Part shown: in pieces, positions 44,963 to 58,345 of the stretch
How the letters are laid out: each line of letters starts with the position of its first letter
Position numbering within the stretch: the first letter of the stretch is position 1
DNA from: Micropterus salmoides
Lineage: Eukaryota > Chordata > Actinopteri > Centrarchiformes > Centrarchidae
Length of the DNA stretch: 64,000 bases
NCBI RefSeq assembly: GCF_014851395.1
Contig: NW_024040928.1
Coordinates: 12,363,943 to 12,427,942 of the forward strand
Direction: 5' to 3'
Notes under the pieces: model-generated
Databases searched by the model: none
Seen by the model: the letters and a program-made list of their open reading frames with translations, nothing else
Told to the model about the DNA's origin: nothing
Program-made: the position numbers and the translations under genes

Positions 44963-45013
44963 CACACGCACGCACACACACACGCATGCACACACACACA
45001 CACACACACACAC
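44963..45013. repeat. (AC)n microsatellite, interrupted
   Basis: CA-rich run with CACGCA interruptions, ending in a pure array at 44989-45013. Confidence 0.9.
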
Positions 45014-45609
45014 CCTGGTTCATTACAGTGCTGTGTCTCTCTCACAAACACACTTGCATGTGGCACTTAACATTAGATCAGATCTCAGCTTGCTGCTCTC
45101 AGAAGAGATGAGGAGGCCTTAGAGGACTTAGGTTGAATAGAAAACACAGTGAAGAGCCTTTCCCCAATGCACCCCCATAATCCCAATCTATACACTCTCT
45201 CTGCCCCCCAACCGCAAGTGCTCGGCTCCATCTGTAGACTGAACTGTGTAGCCCCAGCTCGGCACAGTGCAGTTTACGTCAAGAAAACTACAGGGTGTCC
45301 TGTTTTGGTGCTCCGTCTTTTGGTTTTGCAGTCAGAAAATACATCCATCCTGTTTCCCCACGTTCACTGATACATTGATTTTTTTCCAGTACGATGAGCA
45401 CTGCTGTGTTTTTGTTGCAGTGCATGTCTGAGAGAGAAAGAGAGTTGTGTAAGACAATCCTAAATTACTAGAATTAATACTAGAAAATGTTGTGAAAAAA
45501 AAAATTGTATTGAAAATTGTGTGAAACACACTTGCTTGCGCTGGAAATTGCAGGTGCAAACACTGTGAACTATTTAAAATGTCTCAAAATGTTGTACGGG
45601 AGATGCAGT

Positions 45610-45975
45610 TTAAGTTGAAGCATTTAAAGCAGCTGAAGTGTCAAATGAAGCTGAAGCAGTGAAAGGGTTTGAGGTCTCTTCTGATGTATAAGAGCTGAAA
45701 GCAGTTGAATTCTTTAACTTTAATTTAACAGTGAACACATTTGAACTCTCATTGAAAGAAAAAGAGTTGCAATCAATTGAAATGTCAGTTGAAGTTGAAG
45801 CGTTAGAGATAACTTGAATGCACTGTAAATAGTTGAAGTGTCAGTTGGAGTATTGTAGTGGTCAGTTGAAAAGTAAAACTTATTTGAACTGTCAGTTTAT
45901 ATGTAGAGGCTGAAAGCGATTGACATTTTAATGTCAAGTAGAAGCAAATGAAAGACTGAGCAGTGAAAGCAGTCA
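45610..45975. repeat. Diverged minisatellite with TTGAAGTGTCAG-type unit
   Basis: Imperfect copies of CAGTTGAAGTGTCAGTTGAAG recur at irregular spacing, for example CAGCTGAAGTGTCAAATGAAG (45632), AATTGAAATGTCAGTTGAAG (45776), AGTTGAAGTGTCAGTTGGAG (45834) and AGTCAAAGTGTCAC (45970). No frame stays open through it. Confidence 0.7.
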
Positions 45976-46207
45976 AAGTGTCACTAAGTTCAAGAACTGG
46001 AGGAGAGCTGGAGAGTGATGACGTCACCCATTCTAGGTTTAAACATTCAAATATATTTTTTTGTATTGCACTTTTCATGCTGTACACTACACACCAGTGC
46101 AGAAACTACCCACATAGCCATCATGTTTTCTCCCTTCTCGAGGTTTGCATGGCTATGTGGACTTCTACACCCATATTTTCCCTGGACACGTTTCACATTG
46201 TGGGTCT

Positions 46208-46210
<3 letters not shown>

Positions 46211-46238
<28 letters not shown>
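46211..46238. repeat. (TG)14 microsatellite
   Basis: Pure TG array. A further CA array lies at 46377-46396 and a CA/CG run at about 46480-46502. Confidence 0.95.
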
Positions 46239-47744
46239 GCAGTTTCAGGGTTAGAGGTCTCACTGGTGCTCAGTTTAGCATTGATTTATTCTCTTTCTCC
46301 AATTTATTTCCCCTTCGCCTGATCTGCCTCTGGGAGGACAAATGGAGGAGAAATGCCAAGCACAGTAACCATCCCTCACACACACACACACACACATACA
46401 CAAACACACAGTGACAAATGTTTCCACAAGCAGAAATGCACACAAATTTGTATTTCCGCATTGAGCTGGTAAGCAAACACGCACGCGCACACACACACAC
46501 ACTCAAGTATTTTTAAAGCCCATTTCTCTATTTCCAGTGTTATTCTGCTGGTCCAATCAGAGTGGTGACTATTCTGTAGAATTATAAATTCACAACACTC
46601 CCCAAGTCCCAAGGCACCAGGGCTCCTATAAGACTTCCCATGTTGTCCCATATAACTGTCTTCAGAGAACCCATAAAGACATAAAGGGACGCTCCTACCT
46701 CTAGGTGAGTGGTCATAATTCACTAGCAGGTATTTTTACCGTGACATTGCTGTCGAGGTGCACAGATTCATCTCGTCTCCTGCTTTATAATGTCCAACAC
46801 AAACTCCAGATAGGAGAAGCATGAGTGTAGTCATATTTTACAGGCAGCTTGCTGTCACATCCTACTGTAATGGTTTGGTGTTGGAAGAGGAGTGTGTGTG
46901 CTCATGGCTACAAACTTAACACCTTGCATCGCTTCTACTTTGGGTGTAGTAACAAACCTCTCCCTTTCCCTTCTAAAGAAGAAAAAGAGGGCGGGGCAGG
47001 TAGGTCGTTAAACCCACTTGAAAGCTCAGCACCCTGATCGATAGTCTTGGGCCAAGCAGGGATTAATATCAGGCTAAGTCTGTTCCAATCAATACTGATG
47101 GCTAACCCTGGGGTTAAAACAGGAGTAAATCTCCATACACGTCCATACACAAGTCTGCACTAAGTACAGATAAATCTACAGCTATCCATGCAAATGGACA
47201 CACAATGGGTTACCGTGCGAGTGTAGTCGATATGAATGAGTGCTGTATAGGCCTTCAGTAGCGGCATATCTATGTGGAGATCCACTCTGTCTAGTTTAGA
47301 GATGGGGCAGTAAATTTGGACTCGTCGAAGGGGATGAGCAGAGTGAGTAAAGCTCTCATAAATGTGTTTGAGGAGGCGCAGCATGTGAAAGAGTGAGAAA
47401 CAAACAGTAACGTGTCTGCGTTTGTACACGCAGCACAGCAATAATGGGAGGGGAGAGTGACTTATAGACAGAGAGCTGACATGCATGATTGAGTGTTTCA
47501 CACCCGAACGGAGGGCGGACATCCCTGCTCAGATTGATCTTACAAGCACAGGTTGGCGTATCAATTACCAATACGGATCAATATAGCTATGGACAGACAA
47601 CAGCAAGGAATAACTGTTGCATGTCTATATTCTGATCAGCTAATTCTACCGATGCAGAGATTTATGTCTCTTTCTTAAATGGTAATCTGATTCCTCTAAT
47701 CGTCAGGGACAATCGTCAGCCGGGACTTAAGTAAAATTGATAAT

Positions 47745-48240
47745 GTCGATATTTTGGGCAATGCGCCCATTCGCTTTCTTGCCAAGAGTTCGATGAGAAG
47801 ATCAATACCTCTCTTATGTCTGCATGTTGAATATGAAGCTACAGCCAGCAGTCAGTTAGCTTTGCTTAACAGAAAAAAACTGGTGGAATCAGCTCGGAAC
47901 TTGCACATGAACTCCACTGTGCTGTGCGAGATAACAAGTCTTATGTAGTGATGACGTCAACGTGCTTGGGCTCAGAACGTTACGCGCAATGTGAGCGCAG
48001 GTCAGCCAAGAAGTGGGGAGGTGGGACAACTGTGCTCAGACACGGTACAAGGCAAGTAGGCCTAGTGCGAGTACGCCCTTAGAGGTGTTGGTAGGTAGAT
48101 TTTGTTACTTTTATCAGAGCCAGGCTAGCCGTTTCCCCCTGTTTCCAGACTTTGTGCTAAGCTAAGCTAAGCTAAGCTAACTGTGTAGACATGAGGGCGG
48201 TATTGATCTTCTCATCTAACTCTCAGTAAGACAGCTAACA
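47745..48240. mobile_element. Two family A repeats in inverted orientation
   Basis: A plus-strand copy (about 47745-47885) and a minus-strand copy (about 48080-48240) face each other. Both contain GATGAGAAGATCAATACC exactly (47792-47809 plus, 48199-48216 minus) and extend with about 70-80% similarity by eye. The spacer of about 200 bases contains TGATGACGTCA. The pair could fold as a large hairpin. Confidence 0.75.
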
Positions 48241-48359
48241 TTGTGTGCCCTGAAATATTATAGACATGTCTTACAAAAATACATTTAAAAGAGTATTGGT
48301 TGTTTAAATACATTTTCTGTCCGAACTCTTTACATGCTAACACCTGAACATGAAAATAA

Positions 48360-48850
48360 CAATAAAAACCTGACACTCCTGTTCCAAACCCTTGAAATCA
48401 GTTCTCCAAAAACATAAGCACATTTTCTGATTTTCACTCAGATGGCAATTCTAAATCACACTTTTCTCCCCAGTCCACTACGCAAAATTCACCACATTTG
48501 GCACAATCTTCATCACTAAAGTCTGTTGTGTTCATGTGGACGGCATTGTCCTTCAAAATGCTCAGGCGAAACGATCAATTGGCCACACTGATGACTCACA
48601 GGTGCAAACACTAGTTACTAAATTGGTCAATTAAAAATCAGAGCATGGGCAGTAAGGTGAGCTTTCCTGTCTTTGAAGATGAATGCATGGCAACTATGCA
48701 GAGATATATGGAAGGGGATGTTTTCATGGTGAGAGGAGGAAGAGGATGGTCAAAAAAGTGAGGAAGAGGGAGTTGCATCTGGGATGAGGTCTGGGTCACT
48801 TCAGTCGATCATGTTGTCACTGTTTTTGAGAGTTAAGCTGGGCACTTACT
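48360..48850 (+). mobile_element. Relic of an IS630/Tc1-mariner-like DNA transposon (5' part)
   Basis: GTGAGAGGAGGAAGAGGATG followed by GTGAGGAAGAGGGAGTTGCA reads, with one stop, as a short Arg/Gly-rich piece then TSVDHVV, which resembles from memory the N-terminus of a common fish transposase family. The frame is broken, so it is non-functional. The assignment rests on memory and is uncertain. Confidence 0.4.
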
Positions 48851-51475
48851 GTCACTCCCATTATTTGTACTGTTAAGTACACAGTTTTCCTGATAATCGT
48901 ACTATATTTCACAAGTGAGCCATATTGTTGGGATTTGGGTATTTCCATTTCTGTCAATAGAAATGTATGAGAATTCCTCATGTTGTTTGTTTTTATGTTA
49001 CGCTTGTTGTATACTGACATTTATACATCAAGATTAAGTTAAAGAAACTGAAATATCAAAGTTGATCTTGAGCTGAATAAATACATGATGGACTTTATTT
49101 CTTTTCCTTTCAGGTTTGTTTCGTTCATGACTGCAGTTCGTTAAATCATCTCGCAGTGCAGCAGATATCATTTTATATTTTCAGATTCAAAATACAATAT
49201 ATGAATGTCTTTTCAAAAACAAAACACATTCCACAAATATTAATAGTAAAAGCAAAAGAGTAAAAGCAACATTTTCTAACTGCACAAGATTCTTACACTG
49301 ACACTTTTTGGTGTGTTTGCGTCTCCGTCTCTTCACCAGAGATCCCAGCTGTCCCCCCATCACACTGCGTCCTGGGGGGCAGGGCGGAGGGAGGCCTATT
49401 CAATGGACCTCTTACTTTTGTGTCTCCCAAACACACAGACCCCCTCCCCTGCAAAATGCTGCACCCACGGCAGGCCCGGATGCAAAAGAAAGCAAGACAT
49501 GCTCTTCTGAATGTAGAAGGAAACTAAAATGGGGACAAAAGAGTGAAAAGTGAAACACACCAACAAAAAGCCCATGCTCTTTTCCACATGCCATTATTCT
49601 TAGTAAAAATAACTTGAGCAGGTCACCCCATTCATAATCAATCCCAGGAAGATCCCAAGAAGTATTTATATGCTTCATGTACTGAAATTAATTTCCAATT
49701 ACTGTCTTTAGGTCAAGATGAAGGATGTGAGGCTTGACCTTAACCACAATTACATTTAAAGATCCTGTCCTGAAACTGAGCCAAGATGTCCAGGGATCGA
49801 ACCAAGATGGATGGGGGGGGGGGGCTCGAGGAGCAATACTGGTTGTTCTCAGTGTGGTAATCAAACTAATCTCTGTCTTCTTCTCTTATTTGTTTTCTAT
49901 CTTCCACACGCATGCACAAATGGAGTATCTCTCTTTCTTATCAAGATTAATAAAACGTTTTGTTCTCCTGTGTTGCCTTCTCCAAATGTGTCTTTACTTT
50001 GCAGTGATTATTTTCAGGGAATCAACAGTTTCAAGGTATTGCCCCCCAGTATTTCCTGTCTCTAGTTACCATGGGATACAGATTTGCTCAAGTTCATTAC
50101 AGTGTCTCTCAGCATGGGGAATTTGTGTGACTCCTAATGAACATACACACAAACAAATTCACCTTCAAGTCAAGTTGAAGCAGTGCAGCCAGCCTATATG
50201 AGGCTGCCAAAAGGAAATGTTTCTATTGGGTGTATTTTGTGTATTCACGGCTGCACTTCTATGTGTTATTAGCCCATGTGTTTGGAAAATTACACATGTA
50301 CAACGATATAACCCCTACTCTCATTATATGAGTGGCACATGCACAAAAAGTCAAGGAATGAAAGCAAACATTGCTTTTGTGAAGGAACACTGCTTTACAG
50401 GCTTTTTCCCCATGCATATCAAATGTGTTTCGGCAATTGGAAAGCATAATTCGGGGTGGAGGAAAAACAGAGGAGCTACTCTTGGAGGCAACCTAGCCAA
50501 TTAATTTGCTGCTCAGATCTCAAAGCCTCGCTGGAGAGGTGCTAGGCTACATACCACTAAGCTAATTTGTGCAGCAGGTCTGTATTAAATATATGCATGA
50601 GGCTAATTCAGTTAGTGTCGTAGCCCTGTAGCTGTGGTGAGTGCGGCGCTAGCTCCCATTAGCGATGTTTCTGCCTCCAGTGGAATCAACAGAAGTCGAG
50701 GCAGACGCCGCTTTTTTTGCATATAGCAAACAAAATTAAATTTACTTCGCTAAATCAAAGTGTAGTGCCAAATGTGGGTATCTCTCTCTGTCTGTCTCCC
50801 CCCTGCTGCCTGTCTCTCCCTCTATGTATGTCTGTCTCCTCTCTCTGAGGGATAAATTACTCCAGAATCATAAAAGAGTACAAAAAATTACAGAGAGAGC
50901 GGAAAAGAGAGGTTTTAGTCAAGTGGGATTCCCCCTCCCAAACAATCCCAGCATGCTCCTGCTCGCTGAGATGTTGGCTTGAGTGTCTCCAGCGTGTTGT
51001 GTGAGTGTTTCTCTGATTTTGTCTGTCTGTTGGCGCATGTTTCCCTGCATGTATTTACAGTAGCCATGTGTTTCTACCAGCCTGATCTCACAGGAGGGGA
51101 AAAAAATCACACTTATTTGTACAAAAAATAAATCATGTTTTGTTTCTGATTGGTAGGCAACAAAAACAGAAGCAGGCCCTGTGGGCTCAACCAGGGTGTT
51201 TTTAACTTTTACTTAAATAAAACCACGACCAAAACCTTATCCAGGCATAAACTAAATGACATTAACCAAAATATTTTTATCTAATTTTAACCTTTAACCT
51301 TGAATTTGGCTTGAGGTGAAGGTGTTAAAATCAGAGGTGATGGATGCTTGAGTGTCATGTAATCATGCAGTTACATGTGAGGTCATTTATTTTGAGTTAT
51401 TTTCTTATTGTCAAATTCAGATGCCAGGGATAATGCTTGTAAAAAAGAAAAGAGAGTGTGTGTATATGTTGCATT

Positions 51476-51503
51476 GGTGTGTGTGTGTGTGGGGGGGGGG
51501 GGG
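51476..51503. repeat. (GT)n followed by G13
   Basis: A short GT array runs into 13 guanines at 51491-51503; array length is likely to be polymorphic. Confidence 0.9.
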
Positions 51504-51742
51504 AGAAAGAGAGCGAGAGCTCCTTGCAGTATACAGCTGAGCTAGTCTGTAAAAAAAAGGGCCGCTTGGCTGTTCCTATTGAACTTGACCTGCGGGCCAG
51601 ATCAATGTATTGTGTGTGAGAGACAACCCGTGTGTGAGCCTGTGTGTGTGTGTGTGTAGGTGCGTGTCCACGGTCGTGAGTGCACGCTGCCAGATCAATG
51701 TGTCTCCGTGTGCCACGGAATGAGAGAGCACACTGATTACCC

Positions 51743-51850
51743 AGGGGTGGTGGGAGGGAGAGGAGGAGGAGAGGGAGGGGGAGGGGGAGGGATGAGAGGA
51801 TGGCGGAGGAGGAGGATGAGACAGAGGGTAAAGAAGGGGGGGGGGGCGCG
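51743..51850 (+). repeat. Purine-rich block with a G-quadruplex motif
   Basis: About 100 bases almost entirely of G and A on the plus strand. At 51773-51791 runs of 3, 5, 5 and 3 guanines are separated by single adenines, the strongest class of G-quadruplex motif. A 12-guanine run follows at about 51835-51846. Confidence 0.85.
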
Positions 51851-52440
51851 TTGAGATTGAGCGGAGGACAGAGCTGAGACCAGGATCAGGAGAGGAGCTC
51901 AGCTCATTTCATTTTCATTTTCCCTTCATTTCAGAGCCGCGTGCCGGGGCATTCCACATGGATGGGGTGCCAAAATGTAGATCCGCAGCCAGATGGCATA
52001 GATCAGTCGGGAAATAGGAACACAATCACAATGGAATGGGATGGTTGGGGGGTCAGTGATCCACGATCCTTTCTTTCCTTCTTCCTTTTCCCTCACGTCT
52101 GTAAAGCACCTGAACATTCATAAACCCAGAACTCACACGACCAGAGAGCCGTGCTTCTAGTTTACAAGGTAGACGTAAAACCTCGCCAGCCTCAAGGCCA
52201 CTGAAAGTATTTCTTTATGTGTGTATCAAGACGTTTGTTGTCTGTGTCCGCGCCCGTGTGTCTTGTTTTTTTATTTGTGTTTTCAACGTTAAGAGGACTG
52301 TGGGCCAATCCTCAGCACTGCGGGGGCTCCTCTCATCTCTCTCGCTCAGTGTAGTCCCAACACTGGCAGTTCTGTTTGCAAACCCCTGCCCGTGTCCAAT
52401 CAGCATGTAGCCAGTGTAAAGTGCATATCTCTGTGTGTAA

Positions 52441-52456
52441 GAGAGAGAGAGAGAGA
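52441..52456. repeat. (AG)8 simple repeat
   Basis: Short pure GA array. Confidence 0.9.
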
Positions 52457-52594
52457 AGGGGTTTTGAGTGGAAGTGGGAGGTGTTCTGCCTTCTTTTTTG
52501 AAGGGCTATGTTTCATCTGTGATGTATTTTGTATGTGTAGCCCATGAGAATTGTACCCCACATCCCAAATGTATAAGAATGTAACAGTGTATAC

Positions 52595-52596
<2 letters not shown>

Positions 52597-52649
<53 letters not shown>

Positions 52650-52655
52650 TGTGTG
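52597..52655. repeat. (GT)24 microsatellite with GCGC end
   Basis: Pure GT array of 48 bases, then GCGC and a few more GT units. Confidence 0.95.
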
Positions 52656-53982
52656 AGAATACGAAGGAGCTCAGGGGACAATAAAAAAAAATTGTTCAAT
52701 TCTTGAAGTTGTGGGAGAAAATGCCAATTTTATGTTTAATTAAAGGTGCAGCTTTAAAAAGAACAGAGAACGTTCGAGTACAACATTGCACAGGGTGAGA
52801 CCGTTACTTTCCTGAGCATCTGCAGCCTTACTTGTGCCATCATTTTTCAACTAAATTAAACTTTGACTTCTAAATACGCTGTCCTTCATGTGAAACATAT
52901 TGTGGTGCCAATTTTACAGTAAAGAAGGATGGAGAAGAGATTGTCAAGCTCTGAAGGAAAATATCAAGGGATGAGGATGTCAGGTTATAAAATTAGAATG
53001 TGGTACATACCAGCTGCTTTGAAGGATGGATAAAGCTTAATGTAATGCTTAACTTCATCTTCAACTCTCTCTTACCTCACACAAACTACTGCATTTAATG
53101 CAACACCTTTTTACAATCTACTTCCTCTCCTTTCTTGAATCAGTGGTCTGAGGGAGTCATATGTTGTATCCATCCTGAAGATCTTTTTGTCAAATTTGTT
53201 ATTTGGACTACATAAATAAGAAAAGGAAAAATAAGAAAGAACATTGGACATCCTAAGAACCCAGGTATTCTTGGTCACTCATATGACGTACATCTCCAAT
53301 ACTGAATGTATGGACTCAGCCTGGTAACATTTTCAAATTAAACTATGGAAAACTAATAAAAAAATCAAGATTCAGACTTTGTGTGTCTTTATATGTATGT
53401 GTATACATATTGTGTGTGTGATGTTTATATTTTAACCCGCAAAGTGTACAGAGCCTCATTGGGTGATTTTGCACTATAAAAACTGATGAAGATGAAGTTG
53501 ACAAAATCATGTCTATTTCTTGCTCTCAAATGCAGTCAGAGACTTTCATAAATGACAATAAAGGTAACAGTACTACAGTAAGTCCAATGATGACTATGAT
53601 TATGAACATGTCAATGTCCGAGCAAAAGGGAGAACATCTTTTGTGCCGCCTCCTTGAAATGACATCAATCCTGTTACTTGCTAAAAAAATAAAGACAAAA
53701 CATGACTGCTACAGTGAAATAAATATGTTGGAACACTGACAGCACTATGCAATGGTCTTAGCTGGTAAAGCCCCACAAGAAGCTATAATACATTTTAGAA
53801 GAATTGTAAAAATCCACTGTTTCTGCAGAGGATGAAAAAACACATTCATCTCTGCAGCTTGTTGCTGATTGAAGGAGCTTTATTGAAGCTATGATGGCTG
53901 GTCCATGTTGCATGTAGTCTTCCACGTCTGTGCATACAAGTGTGTGTATGGGATCTCAGGACATTCCAAACACGCATACACT

Positions 53983-53985
53983 ACA

Positions 53986-54044
<59 letters not shown>
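53983..54044. repeat. (AC)n microsatellite
   Basis: About 60 bases with one ATAC interruption near the start. Confidence 0.95.
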
Positions 54045-54049
<5 letters not shown>

Positions 54050-54991
54050 CAAACACCCTCCTCCCTCTAACCCCTGTCTGTGCCGGTCTACCTCAGGAGG
54101 AAATTGAATTGGAGAGTTGACCCTACCTGACACAAGGCGTGCTCCATTGATTTTTATTGGAACATGAGCCATCAATACTGAAATTGCTTTTGATTCTGTT
54201 TGTTTCCCCAGTGATCAGTACAATGTGGATTTGTTTGTCATAATTTGTGTCGCAGCAAACTTCTTTGGAAATCCCACACCTCATAAATACCTCAATGATA
54301 TTCTGGAGCTTTCTAGCATATCAAATGTTCTTCATCAGTTCAATCTCATGAAAACTGCAAAGTTAACACTAACTTTAATCTTTAAGTGTGCAGGAGTCAC
54401 AAATTGTCTGATATTACTATTTTTAAGTTCAATAATGTAGGAATTTGGCATAAACAGCATTACTAATTTTGTAACCTACAACAGTGCCAAGTAAATGTGG
54501 TCTCCAATACCCTAAATTGAATATTAGCAAGAGTATATTAGACGAACATTTACTCAGCAAACACAGTGACTTCTGGTGGCTTGTAAAGCTTACAGCAGCC
54601 CTGGGCTGAAGCACCACGACGCCTTGCTGAGATAGTCATATGTGTGCAATAAAACTCCAAGAAACCAGCTTGTTATTATTAAATCTGTATACTTTTGTTC
54701 GATACAAGCTTCAGCACATGCTTTGATATCACCTGCTTATCTCTATTAGCAAGCTAAGGTTAGCTAGCTAGTCAGCAACAGGCGTACAAATTAGACTAGT
54801 CACCTCACCAACTAACTCACTGCTAGCCTAAATGTTACAGCGGCAAATTCACAAACCCAAAACACCTGTGGTTCCCAACCCCACTGGCTTAATACTCTCA
54901 TGACAAAAACACACACCACACTGCTACATAAAAGTCACACAGCTCAGGTACCTACAATCACACACACACTGTCAGCTCAGGTACTTACTAT

Positions 54992-54995
54992 CACA

Positions 54996-55043
<48 letters not shown>
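54992..55043. repeat. (CA)n microsatellite
   Basis: About 50 bases with one CC interruption at about 55002. Confidence 0.95.
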
Positions 55044-55045
<2 letters not shown>

Positions 55046-55639
55046 GACTGATGAAATCCAGTGCAGAGAGGCTGTGGTGGTGCATATTGATGACCAGCCA
55101 AAAGCTCCCTGCTGGGCTTAGCTTGATCCTGATGCGCCCTGGATGGCTTTGGAACTGTGGAGACCAACTCGGTGGTTAACCTGCAACATATATCCGCATA
55201 CACACACGCACACACGCACTTCCCACAGAGCCCTGCAGAGCTTCAGCTCTGGTATGTTTTATGAATCTGAATTTGGCTTTCAGCACACAGCCACAATTCA
55301 CTGTCACCAGAGAACAAAGCACAGCAAACTGTGTGTGTGTGTGTACGAGCAGAGTGTGTGTGAAGCTGTCAGTGCTGCTCTTCGCTGGGACTCTTTCCCT
55401 CTCAAACACATGCTGATAGACACTCATATTTCCTGTGGTAACAAGCGTGAAAATGGCCTCATAAATCCAAAGTGGTTTTACAGAGACCACATCAGCGGCC
55501 TAAAGAAGATGTATTATGTAAATAAAACAACACGCCATCAGTAATGCTGGCGTGTTGCCGCCACCAGATCATAATGACTCAGTGGGAGACTTTTAGTGGG
55601 AATACAGCAACAGTTAGATTAGGTGTGTTGTCATACATA

Positions 55640-55641
<2 letters not shown>

Positions 55642-55705
<64 letters not shown>
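55642..55705. repeat. (GT)32 microsatellite
   Basis: Pure GT array of 64 bases, the second longest in the window after the faxc array. Confidence 0.97.
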
Positions 55706-55708
<3 letters not shown>

Positions 55709-55920
55709 GAAGCCCCCACACAGACACACTCCTCTGCTACATAATTTGATATTTCATCATAAGTCTCTATCCCAGCATGGTGTGGCTCTTTGCAGCCTGC
55801 CATGGTCCAACGATCTGTCAGCAGAGCACAGGGAAGGCAAGGCCAATCCACTTCCTTGGTGTCACGCACAAACACACACAGACAAGTCACGCTGTTTATT
55901 AAAGGTGAAGGAGCGAGGAA

Positions 55921-55922
<2 letters not shown>

Positions 55923-55960
<38 letters not shown>
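55923..55960. repeat. (GT)19 microsatellite
   Basis: Pure GT array. Confidence 0.97.
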
Positions 55961-55962
<2 letters not shown>

Positions 55963-58345
55963 TCGTGTGTATGTTTGTGTGCGAAAGCTTGCATACAAAC
56001 ATAAAATGGACTCACGCACGGCCGGGTGTTCAGCGTGCCTTACAGTGGCACTTTGATACACAAACACAAGTGAGACTCACATATTCAGTCACTCACACAC
56101 ACACGCCCTAACGGCTCGCCTAGCTCCGACCCATGATGGATTGGCTGCACTCCCGCCGTGACAGACGAGCGATGGATGGAGAGCTGAGAAGATGAAGGGA
56201 AGAAAGGGACGGAGGGGGTGTGTGTGCGCGTGTGCATGTGTGTGTGTGAGGGGCGTGTTGGAGGAGAGAAAAGAGCTGAGTGCAGTGGTCTTGGTGCCAG
56301 AGAGGATCTTACATGGGGCCAAGCAGATCATTTCCTCTTCGGCAGCACGTGTCATTTCCTCTAAACAAACAGCCCTTCTGTGGACAGGAGAGAGGCTGGA
56401 GGCCTGCCCTGTCAATCTCTCTCTCTCCTCGTTTCTCCCTCTGTCCACCTCCATCTCTTCTATGTGTATGTGTGTGAATAGGTGTGTGCATGTTTTGTGC
56501 CAGTGAGTACCATTAATGAAACAGTAAGTAGAGTATCATTACTGTAATCATGTATGGATTTTATTTGAAATGAATGCTGAAGTCATGTGATGGACAGACT
56601 CAACTCACAAGACAAAACAACAACTTTGATTTATTAAACTCTACAGATAAAGATCAGTTTATGACATTATCAGGGTTATTTTCTTTGACAGAATGAGCTC
56701 GGAGACTTAAGATTTGTAACACAAAACCTATGTTACTCACTACTGCAGGGGCATTTTCCAGCCACTGTCTAACAAAATAAAGCTATGGAGTTGCATTTTT
56801 TGGCCCATTCAATTGACTAAAAGCCAGGATATCTTAGCCTTTGCACGTCAATTTCTTCAGTTTTTATTCAGTCTCAGGAAAACCTTCTAACTTTAGTGCA
56901 ATGCAGGAGTACTCCTTTAATTGTCTAGCACTCTGTGACACCACTTTATACAGTATTTATGAGGTCATTTAAACTGCATTAATGAAACAGGTGCTGACTT
57001 TATTTTCTGGCAAAAAAAAGTTAAACCTGGCTTAACTTTGGTAGCAACACATTGCAGTGCCATCCAGAAACACCTTTGCACTGGTGAACAAGATCAATTC
57101 AAGCACACATTCTAGGTAGACTACTGTGTAACATAAGCAGGAACCTTGTGATCTCCATGGATGGACGGATGAAACAATTGCTAAAATTGTTCCGCATATA
57201 GTATTACAAACTGCTGTACTGAGTTTTAGTGTTTTTAGTGTTTGAAGACATTTCTTGATCACCTTCCATCATCTCACTGGTACCTGGAACGACTCCCATC
57301 AAAGCAGCTGTTTTCAGTCTGAACACCCAGTAAGTCATTTATCAAGCAAACATAGCAAACTTTCACTTGTCCCAGCTTCTCAGTGTGAGGATTTGCTGCT
57401 TTTCTTCAAGCTATTCAAAGATGTCACTTTGGGCTCTGGGAAAATGTGATGGGAATTTTGTTGCTATGTTCTGACATTAAAAAAAAGGGGTCAATTGAAA
57501 AAAATATTGACATTTGGGGTGTTCCTGGTGGCAGTGTTTAAGACGAATACCAAATAACAGCAACATCGATTCCAGCTGGAGACCTTTGTTACATGTCACA
57601 CGCCTCTTTTTCCCCTCGTTTCCCATCTTTATTTAAACTGTCAGCTATGAAATAAATGCAAAATGTCTAAAGTAATAAATGATAAAACGATCTTGTAGTC
57701 ATTTCTATATACAAATAAATACTGCATGAGGTGTATATGCATACAGAGCCTCTGTGTGAGTGCCACCTGTCGTTGCTGCAGTAAATAGCCATGTTAGGCA
57801 CTGTGTCAGACATGATTTGTGTTTTCCAACCAGGAGTGTGTTGTGTGCAAACCACCAATTACATTCGCTCCTAATTACACACTTAAAGACGTAATTAGGC
57901 CTGCCGGTTCCGTTGCTACACAAAGAGATATCACACACACAGTGCACCAAGGCTCTGTTGAGGGAGAAGGTTCACACTCAGGCAAGCAAACACGCACACA
58001 CACATGTTTAAATTAACATATGAATTGTGCACACTTAACATATATGGAAACCAACTTAGAAACAAATATAATGGCTTATTTAGGCTTTATGTTCCTAGGC
58101 TGATGTTTGACAATGGCAGAGAGAGCTCACTGCAAGGTAAGAAAATACATGCAAAGGAATTCACAATACACAAAGGAAAAAACGTCTTCACTACTTTGGC
58201 ATATAAATAAAACACAAGCCAGTGAAGACATTCAATCACACAAGTGACAACAGCATAGAGAAATGCTTTGCAAATACAGAAATCAAAAAACACCCACACG
58301 CAAGATTTTGCAAATGAAAATCCAATATTCACTTGATAGCTCTGT

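Noticed and set aside
55579..56506. Open frames of 104-162 residues in the desert
   Set aside because: They are mainly composed of GT/CA array translations, on both strands over the same bases.
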